Positions 49,881-61,441 of a DNA stretch of 64,000 nucleotides are shown here, one piece after another. The notes under the pieces are model-generated. The model did no database searches. It was not told the DNA's origin and saw only the letters and a program-made list of their open reading frames with translations. The translations under genes and the position numbers were made by a program. Source of the stretch: Niebla homalea (Eukaryota > Ascomycota > Lecanoromycetes > Lecanorales > Ramalinaceae); contig JAHGAU010000040.1 of the NCBI GenBank assembly GCA_019925105.1, positions 1 to 64,000 on the forward strand. Direction: 5' to 3'. Positions within the stretch are counted from its first letter, which is position 1. Each line of letters starts with the position of its first letter.

Positions 49881-52800
49881 ATAAATAGTTATTTTAATAA
49901 ATATAATTAGAAACGAAAAATTAAGGGAGGTAAGAGTATAGTAAAGATTCAGAAAAAAAAATGTAAATAAGGGGATATTATGCCCTTAACCTTTTATTTA
50001 TAGTCTTTTATTTATTATATTATAAGCTATAAAATAATAAAATTATAAAAAATCATAATTATTTATAATTAAAAATATTTCCCTTAAAAAGAAAAGGAAA
50101 GTATATTAAAAGCAATATATAAATAAAAATATAATTAAATATTAAGGTTATATATTAGAAAATATATTTAAAAAAACGCTTTTCTTATAGATTATAGGTT
50201 TAAATATTAAACTTATAATAAATATTACGTTAAGAATATAAATAAAGTGTATTATTATTATATATATATAAAATGATTTTAAATAACAGGTAATTAAGGC
50301 CTTAATTATGCCCTTAAGATAAGTAATTAAATTTAGAATTAACCTTTATGACGGTAATTATAGGATATAAAACCGTATTAACTATCCTATTTTAAGAGCG
50401 GGGGCGGAAGCGGAATAAAAAAACCGGTATATATATAAAAACGTAACCTAAAACGAAAATAACCCGTTATTAAGGAGGTAACTTAATGGGTAAACTTAAT
50501 AACGCAATTAAGGGAACTAATGGAATAACCTGAAACCCGATTAAAACTTTAATCCACGGATAATTATATACGTACTTTTTCCGTAAAACGTATATTAAAA
50601 TTAAGATTATAATAATACTTATAATAATTATAATCCGGAACCAGAGTTAAGCGATATAGGCTAAATGCGATAAGCTTAAAAATAGTTTGGAATATAAGGT
50701 CTATTAAGGTTAATAACATGGAATTAAAGAGAAACGTAAACCTCTCCTTAAAGTATAACCGTATTATCCGTAAAAATAACTTTAAATAAGAATAATTAAG
50801 GAGTTATATATTTAAGTTAAAGACTTTAAAAATTATCGTATATATAAAAATAAGGTAAAGGGAGAAACTTATTAAAAAAGAAATGCTTAAAAGGATACGA
50901 ATAAGGGTTATTACGCGTATATAATATAAATAACGGACCCAAAAAAAAGAAAAATTAATAAAGGAATTTAAGTAAATATATCGTTTAAATAAGGAATCGG
51001 TTAATAATTACTTTATATATAAAAAGGAGAGATAACTTATTAAGGTTAGGATTATTAAAACTTAAACTAAAGATATCCTTAATTAAGTTTAAGTTAAATA
51101 AATAATATTATTTTTTCTTAAATAACCATTTATATAATTCCGTTAAAATATTAATTTTTAAAAGGGACGGGTTATATTTAATATAGGCCTTTTTACGTTA
51201 ATTAAGCTTATACGACCAAAATAAACCGGCGATACTAATAAAACCGGATTAACGTAGAAATAATTAATATACTTAAGCTGAAAAAATCGATTAAATAAAC
51301 GGACGAAGAAAAAACAATATAAATAACTAAACTAATTAAGTAGGAAATAAAGGAAATAAACGGAATAATTAAGATTATTAAAGTAATTAAGTAATAAAAT
51401 AAAATGACTAAAGATTAAGAATAAGCTATAATAATAATAATCGGATATTTAATATAAAAAATAAAAAAAAAGGTATTTATTAAGGTTTATAGTTATTAAA
51501 TTAATTATAAATTATAAATAATTATAAAACGTATATAACCTTTTATATTAAACTTACGATCGGTATTAAGATTAAAGGGTATATAACGTATTAAAGAAAA
51601 AGCGCTTATTTAAATTATATTCCGATACTGAAAATCTATAAAAAGGAATTAACGATAATTAATTAAAAAACAAATTAATTTCTATATATTTAAATAAAAA
51701 TTATAATCACCTAATTAATATTTAAAAATATAATTTAAATAAGCGTTATTTAATAAACTTTTAATATAGCGGTAATTAATAAAGGTAAAATAACGGTTAC
51801 CGTCGATTTATTAATATCTGGTATATACCCGGGCCCCAATACGTATACGGGACGCGTAAACTTAAATATATATTTCAAGAAGCTCTTCAAAATAAGAAAA
51901 TTAAAATAAATTAAAATTATAAAAAACCGTAAAATATAACTTTAAATCTACCAGCCGATTACCAGGTAAGTAAACCTTTATAATAATAAGAATATGTCTA
52001 TTTAATTTAATAAGGTTAATAATAAGAATATATTTATTAAAATATAAAAATATAATTAACGTAATTATTAGAAATATAATTAAAGAATCCTATATAAAAT
52101 TCTGAAGACTACAAGTAGGTTAGTATAAATATAAAATAAATAAGTAATATTAAGGTTATAAATTTATATATACTTTTAAAGGGATAATTAAAAATTAAGT
52201 ACGAAATTAAATTAAGTTTAAAATACGTTAATTAAAGTATAAAAAAAGTTGGAAATTAAGTAAATTAAAAAAGTAAGGAAATTTAAAGGAATAAAAAAAA
52301 TAAGGAAAATAAATAAGCGAGAAAAATAAAGTAAACGGTTATACGGTAAGATTAATAAGTAAATAAATAATTAAACGTTATTATTAACGTTTTATTTATT
52401 AACGGAATTAATTAAAATAAAACTTAATAAAGATAATAAATAATATTATTATATTTAAAAAGAACCTTTTTCAATATGTTTTCCAGAAATACTTATATCG
52501 GGATAATTATACGTAAAATATTAAGGGAATATAAAAATGTTTTTTATTTATAAGTAAATATAGCCCCGAAAGTACTTAATATACTAGTTAATTAAGGGAA
52601 AAATATATAAGTAAATAAGGGTAAATATTAAGAGTTATAATAAAAGTATATTTTTAATAAATATTATTAAGTATAATATTAAGTATTAAAAGAATTTATA
52701 TAAAAGTTAAAGGGCCATTTAAAAACTAATAAATAACTATTTTATTTTTTCTTCTTTCTTTTATTTTTTTTAAATAATAATATATAAGTAGTAATAATTA

Positions 52801-53720
52801 CAATAAACCATTACCCCCCTTTAATTACTTTCTTAAGATTAATATAATAAACCGATATAATGATAGTATTAATAAACGGGCACAAATTAAATAATTACGT
52901 ATAATATTATTTTAAATATATTAATAAAAAGGGATATTGAAATTTATAAAATAAAATTTAAATAAAGCTTACTTAAACGATTAAGCCTTCTTAAGATATA
53001 CTTAAAGTTATATAATAAACCTATTTAAAATATACTTAATAATAACGGGATTAAAAAAGATATTAAAAGTATATAAACAGAAGAATAAGGAAAAGAATAA
53101 CCGGTTATAAGGTCCGATCCTTATAGAAGGCGGTATTTATTATTTTTTAATAAGCGGAGTAAAGCGCGTTATACCCTTATATAAACTAAGCGTATTATAC
53201 TTAAGGAAGATATAAATATAGGCAGCCCGAACTTTAGGATAGATAAATATAAAGTATTGAAATCGCCATTATTAATAAGTAAGACTTAAAATAAGGTTAT
53301 AAAAAAAATAAACAGATATAGATATGAACGGCGTTAAAAAAATAAAAATTATGTATTAATAATACGTAATATTAAAGGAATAAATTCTATTATAAAAGGA
53401 GTAAAGGCAAGTTATTACCGTATTAATACCTTTTTAACCTTTATACTTATAATAACTTAAATTATTAAAAGGATATTATAAGCGGTATATATATAATCAA
53501 AATATATATAAATATATATAATATAGTCCGGAGTATAATAATATTAAAAGCAATACCTTATTATAAAGGGAGTTAAAAAGCGGGAAAGTATAAAAGATAT
53601 TAAACTTATAAATAAATAGATAGAAAAATGGAAATATTAAAAGGGCTAATTAAGGATAGAATCGATTTATATATACTTTAAAAAGGAAGGGTAATAACGG
53701 ATTATTATAGTAAGAAACCT
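49881..53720. other. 3.8 kb unassigned AT-rich region
   Basis: RIP-type composition with more GC-rich patches at 50398-50420 (GAGCGGGGGCGGAAGCGGAA), 50475-50560 and 51795-51870 (TACCCGGGCCCCAATACGTA). In the plus strand the last patch reads VDLLISGIYPGPNTYTGRVN, followed by a basic stretch, without a stop for about 40 codons; I do not recognise it. The region may contain the 3' end of Gypsy B, other decayed elements, or both. No TSD or LTR pair was found. Confidence 0.4.
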
Positions 53721-53840
53721 ATACCTTACCAACTTATATAACGGCTGCGGCTTATCTTCAATTATACTCCATTGCCACTTACTATTTCATCACTTTTACA
53801 CTTTCATTCCTTCCCATCTTTTCTTAATACTATATCATTA
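53721..53840. other. Unmutated pyrimidine-rich islet
   Basis: GCGGCTTATCTTCAATTATA, then a CA/CT-rich run (CCATTGCCACTTACTATTTC, CATTCCTTCCCATC) with normal CpA content, in contrast to both sides. No coding motif. It resembles the U5 or leader part of an LTR element, but no ends or partner were found. Confidence 0.4.
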
Positions 53841-54153
53841 TATAGTCGTTATATATTACTTAGTTATTAAGCCGGTTTATAATAAATACGGTAAATAGCC
53901 TTAAACTCCTTAAAGTCCTTATCGAAGTATTTTATTATCCTTTTAAGTAAACTTTTAATTATACCCCGTTAATATATTTAAGTAAATAAATTAAATATCG
54001 TCCTTAAATCTTATATAATTTATATCTCCTTATTTATAATCGCTTTAACCTTAATAAATAAATTTCTCTTTTTAACGGACCGTATTAATAAACTCTTTTA
54101 ATTCTAGAAGATATCTATTATTAATTTATCCTTATATATTTTATTAATCGGAC

Positions 54154-54212
54154 TGTTAGCAGCTAGCGCCATCTTTGCGCCGGCGCTATAGTGGTACGTT
54201 ATACTGCTGCGT
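54154..54212 (+). repeat. GC-rich islet, possible LTR edge of Gypsy C
   Basis: TGTTAGCAGCTAGCGCCATC at 54154 starts with TG as LTRs do and is followed by a 7-bp stem TAGCGCC/GGCGCTA (54164-54170, 54182-54188). CpA/TpG are kept for about 60 bases, then the sequence becomes AT-rich. It lies upstream of the gag of Gypsy C. No second copy is in the window, so the LTR reading is an inference from the start sequence, position and edge pattern. Confidence 0.35.
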
Positions 54213-55592
54213 TAAGGTAAACCTTAATAAAAAGCCTTAACAACGGCCTTAATATACGTTATTTATAAATTATAACTTAACTGGCGTAAAGCGGGGTAAT
54301 TATTGCTTCTACCTTAAATAAAGATTATACCTTAATTCTTTTTAAGTTCCTTAAGAATTAATTTTATTATTAATTTACTTATCAAAGTAATATCTAAGTA
54401 TTTAAATTATAACGTTACATTTTTTATTTTTACTTTAATTAATCCTGCCGGCGTATTATTAACGGAGTTAATTTAATATTTTAATTTTTCTTTCTTATTA
54501 AAGAGAACGCTTAACGTTATTATTATAATAGATACTTAATTAACTTAATAAACTTTAAAATAAAAAAACAATATTTACCTTTTAATTAAGAACCTTTTTA
54601 TTATAATTAAGTAAATTAAAAAAGTAAAGCGCCGCTGTAATATTACGGTTTAATAAATTCAACTTTTGGAACTATAATTTAAAGTTAACCGATTTAAGGC
54701 TGAAAATTATATTCATTAAGAATATATATTTAATTACGTTAATATATAATATAAAAGTTTACGTTTTAAGACTCTTTTTACGTTAACTTTATTATTAAAC
54801 TTTATATTAATAACGTACCGCCGGCGGTTTTTATTTTATTTTATAAAAATAAGTTTTTTCGTCCGGAAAAATTTAAATTATATTAAAATAAGTTTAACAA
54901 TAAGTATTAAATATAATTTATTAATTTATAAAAATTATTTATACTTTATCTTAAGTATTTTTTTATTAAAAGAAAAAAGGTAATCTTCTATTTAAGGTTT
55001 ATTTTATATAAAATCTTTAATTACCGGATAAAGAAATTAATAAAATAAGCTATTAATAGCTTAAGGATAAACTTTTAAACTTAATAATTAATCCGGAGAA
55101 CTATCAGTTTTTTTATTATAAACGTTTTAAGGATATTAAGTAATACTTTAATTAAAAAATAACGTAATTCCGTAATACTTTAAAGATTATAAAAAAGGAT
55201 TTATTATTACTATTAAATAAATTTTATATTTATATATTCTTTATAAAGCTTTTACCGGAGTTCAAAATTGAAATCCTTATAATTAATAAGGTATTAAAAA
55301 CCCGGAACGATATTATAACGGTAACGGTTATATAAGAAAATAACTTAAAGCGTATTATTAATAATAGTCAGAAAATTAGTAAAGGTAAATCGTTTAAAAA
55401 TAAGGTATTTAAATTTAATTTTAACGACTTAAAGCCGGCGTATATTTTTATTAAAAATAATTCTTACGGTTAAAAGCATAAAATTATACCGGAAAACTTT
55501 AACGCCGCTTTTAAAGTAAATAAGAATATTGAGTATTATATATATTACGGAAAGGGCTATTATATATCCGATTACCCTATTATTTTATAAAA
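54213..55592 (+). pseudogene. Gypsy C gag with zinc knuckle, broken
   Basis: The 3' part reads LKPAYIFIKNNSYG, then a stop, then NFNAAFKVNKNIEYYIYYGK; this leads into EYYIYYGKGYYISDYP at about 55531-55578. It fits C-x2-C-x4-H-x4-C exactly, with all four ligands turned into Tyr (Cys TGT/TGC to TAT/TAC, His CAC to TAC). Gag zinc knuckles bind element RNA. The upstream capsid part (about 54880-55450) is basic and broken, without a motif I can name. LINE copy 6 interrupts the element at 55605; pol resumes at 61442. Confidence 0.65.
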
Positions 55593-56449
55593 TAAAATCT
55601 TAATAGAAATAATAAAGGATTTAATGAGAAGAATAGCGACGAATAACGGGACTCCAGAGGTTCAAAATGATGCACGCGTGCATAGCTTAAGTGATAGTAA
55701 GGTAAGGGCCTTAAGTACGATAAGCGGAAGCGGAGTAATAATGGAAGTAAAAAGGGTAAAAGAATAAACGGCCTTTATTAACGGAAATAATAATAATTTA
55801 TACGGATAATACGATAACTATATAATAAAGAACTTTTAAATTAAATAAAAAACTTATAATTAACGAGATATACGTAAAAGAACGTATATAATACGTAAAA
55901 ATAACGTAATTATAAAGGATAAATAAAGGATAAAAAAGACGGGGATAATACGCGGCGATAAATAAAAAATAAACGGGGGCGGAAAAAACCTTATTAAATA
56001 TATATAAACTAAGAAAAAGCCAGGTAAAAATAAAAGAATATTAAATAATTAAGGATAAACTATAAAAAAAAATAACCGTTAAACGTATAGAAGGAATATA
56101 ATAAGGGAAAAGGCGGTAAGAACGTTAAAGGACCTTTTTACGATTAAATAAAAAGATATTGTATTAAAAACTTAACCGATATTATAAATTAAGCTATAAA
56201 GGGTAAAAGACTTTTACGTAAAAATAAGGGCGGGATTAAGGGAATTAAAAAGGTTACGCGGAGCCTAAAAGGCGGTAATAAAAGTACCGGTAAAAAAGGG
56301 CGAAAGGAACTAGGGAGGCTATATATAAAATAAAAGAACGACGGAAAAAGCTTTACGGATAAAGGTAAAGATAAGTTAAGTAATAAAAGCTATAAAAGTA
56401 ACGTTTATATTAACGGTAAAGGAGGTAAGGATTAAGGAAAAAATGGCGG

Positions 56450-57560
56450 TATTAAAAAAGGTAAAAATAATAACTATATAATTATTAAGTAAAAAGGAAA
56501 AGAATATAATTATAAAAATAAACCCTTTATAATTAATAAAGGCGTTTAAAGTAATAAAAGAACCGTTAATAAAGTAAATTATCGTAATATATAAATTATA
56601 AAATAAGGATATCCTCCTTAATATAATTTTATTAAAAATAAGGGAAAAGCTTAAAAAGCCAAAAAAATAAACTAATAAAAAAAGATATAAAACGGTAAAG
56701 GTATTAAAATAATTATTTATTATTATAATAAACAGAATATATTTAATAAGGTTTATAAAAGAAAAAAAAGGTTACTTTAAGACGGATAAAAAGGGAGAAT
56801 ATAGTCCTTTATCCCGGACTAAAGATCGTTAATTATAGTTTTCCCTCCGTAATAAAGAGGTTAAATGCCCTTAATTAAATAAAAAAGTATTCTACGGTTA
56901 TCTTAAGTATAACGTTAATAAGGATATATAACGATATCCTTAATAAAAGGGTAATAAAAGGTAAGTCCTTTAAATTAATAAAATTATAAAATTAAATAAC
57001 GGATATTCATTAATACTTTAAATATTAAAGGTACGGATATATTATTACGAGGTACCTTAATAATATAAAGTATATAATATATACCGGAAAGCATAATACG
57101 TATAAATACGCGGATTTAATAATAAAAAGCTTAATAAAAAATACGTTAAAATATATAACGTATAAAAATAATAGTTATTTAATATAAGACTTATAATATA
57201 TAATAAGGGTTAAAGAGACTTAATATAAAAAAATTAAAATAACGGTTAAAGTTTAACGTTATAATTTATATAAACTTAAATTAATAAAGTAATTAAAAAC
57301 GGTCTTAAAATATAAATAAAGCCCGTTAAATAAAAAAAGATAAAATATAATAATTAATAATATAAAGAAAAGGAAACTTATAATGATATTAATCCTTAAA
57401 GCCGGCCGGCCGACCAGGATAATCGTTATAATAAGAAAACCGGGATAAATAATACTTAGCTTTAAGGAGAAACTATTTATATAAATAAAAGTTAATAGGG
57501 AGAACTTAATAAAAGTTAATATATAATATATTTATACTTTTAAGGATAATATAATATAAT
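56450..57560 (+). pseudogene. LINE copy 6 ORF1 (gag-like), broken
   Basis: Collinear with ORF1 of copy 4 through the basic segment (about 56790-56990, homologous to the open piece at 22353-22541 but with stops) and the knuckle segment (about 57000-57230). Cys/His ligands are lost. Confidence 0.6.
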
Positions 57561-57579
57561 ATATAAGAAGAAATATGTA

Positions 57580-60500
57580 AAGTTATAATATTAATATTTA
57601 AATTTAAGGAAATAAAGGATATTAATATTATAATAATATAAAAGCCGTTAAATAATCCGTATATACGCTTTTTAATTAATCCGGGAAATAATTTTTATTT
57701 AACCTTTAAAGGAAATAAAATAATATGGATATATTTCTTTATAAATAAAAGGCTAAATATAAATAATTAAAACGTTACTTATTACGGAAAGAATCTATAT
57801 ATATTTTAAATTATATAAAAAGGAAATATTTAAAAAAAAAACTTAAATATTTATAACGTATATAATCCGCTGTTAACCAATAAAAAAAGGCCTTTTACGA
57901 TCCCGTTACTTAAGGATATTATAATTATACCCGGCGAATACCTTTTAATAAAAAATTTCAATCTTTATTATATTAAATAAAATAAGGAAGGGCATATAAT
58001 TAATTACGTTAAGTTTAAAAAATTATTAATAATTATTACCCGGTCCGATTTCACGTTATTAACGTTAAAAAAGATTATAATATAAGAAAACCGAGGATTT
58101 AAAATTATAATTAATTTAACGTTTAACTTAAAAGGTATTATTAATATCATTATTATATATAAGTTATAAGAAGACTTAAAATATAACTCGGATTATATAC
58201 CGATATAAATAATCTTAAATTAAACCGTTAATACGACCTTATTATTACCGGTAAAAGGGCGTAAAAAACGGTTAAAAAAGTAGAAGTTTATATAAAAACA
58301 GAGGAAATAATAATATAGTTCGCGGGTTTCCCTTAATTAAATAATAAAGATAGGATTAATTTCTTTATAAAATAAATAATAAAAATAATTAAATAAAATA
58401 ATTAATAAAATAATCTTAATAATAAAGCTTTCTTCAAGAATTAAAACCTATTAAAATAAAGGATATATAATTACGATTATAAAAATAAAAAAATTAATTA
58501 AATAAACTTTTAAATATAAAAATTAAGAGATATTTAATTAATTAAGGGTTATTTAAAAAAAAAAAAAAGATTATTAAGAAAATTAAGTAAATATACTTTT
58601 AATTTATAATATATAATTTAACGGTTTTACCTTATAATATTTAAAAGTTAACGAAATATAATAAAGAATAAAGTAAGAAATTAAAGCTTATTCTTGAATT
58701 TCCGCCCCTTAAGAAACTTAATAATATATTGATTAATACCTTTAATAGTAAAATTAAGGCCCTTAAAGGAATATTCTTCCTTTTTCCGTTAAAAGTTAAT
58801 TTAAACAATATTAACGGCGTTATATACTTTAACCTTATATTAATAAATAAAGTAATAATATAAAATATAATAATTAAAGCGATGAATAAATTAAAGAAAG
58901 ATAAAGTTTTAAAATTAAATAAGATTCTTAATAAATTTTTATTAATAATAACTTTACCGTTTAAGAAGGTTTTTATTTATTTTTTTAAATATACCTTAAT
59001 ATCGGCTATTATTTACGTAAGTTTAAAGAAACGAAAACGATTATCCTTAAGAAGTTTATTAAACCGGATTACTTTAAAATAAAATCTTATAGATTTATTA
59101 TACTTTTTTATACGTTAAAGAAAACCTTAAAGATAATAATAATAAAGATCTTTAATAATTATATAAAGAATTACGGACTTCTCCCCGATTAATAAATAAA
59201 AGTAAAAAGAAATTAATTAATAAAAATAACCCTTAAAGGATTAATCGACAACATATATATAATAAAAAATTATAAGAAGAAATATATTATATATTTTTTT
59301 TCTCTTAATATTATAAATACTTTTAATAAAATAAACTATTAAAAGTTATTATTTAACTTAAAGAAAAAGGGGATATTACTTTTCTTAATTAAATAAATAA
59401 AAAGTTTTTTAAGCGATTAAGTTATATTAATTAACCTAGGATAAAAAATAAGCTTAATAAAGCCCGTAATAATAAAAATTCCTTAAAAATTATTTATTTC
59501 TTTTATATTATTTTTATTCTTTAACGGTTTATTAATTAAAGAACTTATTAAATTAAAATAAAATGTTTAAATTAAAAACCTTATTAATAACGTTTACCTT
59601 TTAATTTATAATACCTTTATACGTATAAATTATTTAAAATTAAAATAGACTTATAAAGTTTATTTTCGGAAACGAGAATTTACGGGGCTTAATTTACGTT
59701 ATATAAGTTTAAGTTCATTTATATAATTAAGAGTTTAAAGTTATATAATATAATAATTATAATAAACTTAAGTAAAATTATAATAAAACCGGATATTAAT
59801 ATTAAAGTTTTTAATTTTTAAGTAAATAAAAAGCTTAATTAAAAAAACTATATAAGAAAAGTTTAAAAAAAGATAACTTTATAAGAAAAGGGCCTTATTT
59901 ATCTCGCTATATTAATATAAAAAGTTACGTTATAAAAGGCCCGGACCGTTTATCGGATTATAATAAAGTTAACTATAATATATATTACGGTTATTTAATA
60001 TATATTTAAGGGTACTCTGGGACATAAGAAAAAACCTATTTAAATATTATAAAAGTCTAAAACCGGTATTTAAAAGTAATTAATAGTACTTATAAAATAA
60101 CCCTTATCTTAATATTAAAGTTTAAAGTTTTTATATTATTAATTGAAATTTTATTGGATTAAATAATCGCTTAAATAAAATTAAAAAATTATATATATTT
60201 AATTATAATAATAAAAAACGGGCGGATCCATTAAAATCTTAATAAGCCTTAAATTAAAAAGAGTAAATTAAAGATATTTATCCCTTTTCCTATTAAAATA
60301 AAATAGGAATAAGTTAAAAAGGAAATTAACTTTATTAATATCCCGGAGGTTAATTTAAATATATATAAATTTCCGTTAAGTATAAAAAAAACCGAGATTA
60401 AAAGGATTTAAAAAGTGAAGGCTATAATAATTACCTTATAAGTTATAATAAAATAGATTAAACGTTAATAAAAATATAAAAATTTTATATTTTAAAGTCG

Positions 60501-60900
60501 TTATTATTTAATTTTTAACGATAAAAAGATTATTAATAAATATTTCCGGTATTAAAATATTATAAAGAAGGGTAATAACGTATTAATAATTTAACTTTAA
60601 ACGGATAAAAACGGTTCAACTTACTTCTTATTTACCATATATATTAAAGGTCGGATAAACGTTAAATATAAGTATAAATAAAAAAGGCAGGATATTATAT
60701 ACGTCCTTATTTCTTATTTTTTATTTACGGAGGTTAAGTTAAAACTTATAATAAAAGTTAAAATTTTTAATTACCGTTAAATATTATTTATAAAGTAAAA
60801 TATCCGGGTAATTATTAAGTTTATAATATCTACCGGACTTATACTATAGTTTAATTTCATTATAAAGATAAATAAAATTACCGAAAACCTTACGGAAAAG
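57580..60900 (+). pseudogene. LINE copy 6 ORF2 (endonuclease/RT), broken, one 66-codon open piece
   Basis: The endonuclease block LIKNFNLYYI-like lies near 57945-57975. The RT begins in the open piece 58882-59082, which reads MNKLKKDKVLKLNKILNKFL; this is the KAPGP-x-KILNKF block of the family with Ala-Pro-Gly-Pro changed to Val-Leu-Lys-Leu, so it is a surviving RT fragment. GIPQGSP block near 59470-59505 and LINNVYLLIY near 59578-59610 at the F-x-DD site. Stops elsewhere. Confidence 0.75.
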
Positions 60901-61441
60901 GTTTATTATTAACTAAGGAAAAAAAAGAGAAACGGAAATTAATTATATTAATTATATAAACCGGAAAATATCTTTTATAATTATAAAGATATAATAATAA
61001 ATACTTATTAAAAGTCCTTAAAAAAGTTAATAGCGATAATAATATAAAAAAGATATATATTAAATATATAAGTATTAATAAGGATATTTAAAGGTATTAC
61101 GTAAGGTTAAAATAATATAAATATATAAAGGAACTAAAGAATAATAAGCTTAAAAGTAGCCTTTATAAAGATATAATTATAATATTATAAATTTTCTGAA
61201 GGGAGTTAAAATATAAAAAGTATATAAATAAATTATTATTCTTTAAACGGCTATTAATATCCTTTACCTTAAAAGATAAAAGGTAAAGGCTTAATAAACG
61301 CTGGTTTTTGCCTTAACGTTATAAGTATTAGGTTTCTACGGTTATTAATAAGGCTAAAAAACCGCGCATTAAGGAACGCCGGAATTAGCTTAGCTAGATC
61401 CGTAGTATAAATCAATTAATCAATCAATTAAAATCTTAATA

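Larger units (their letters stand above)
55606..61428 (+). mobile_element. LINE copy 6, full-length mosaic, in Gypsy C
   Basis: Runs from the 5' end (GAAATAATAAAGG, shared part from GCGACGAATAACGGG at 55636) to the tail ATCAATTAATCAATCAATT near 61428. TAAAATCTTAATA occurs at 55593-55605 and 61429-61441, a 12-13 bp target duplication. The 5' part up to about 58150 matches subfamily 2 (copy 4), while the RT and 3' part match subfamily 1 (copies 1, 2, 3, 5). The shared 3' UTR block GGAACGCCGGAATTAGCTTA is at 61372-61392. Confidence 0.92.
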
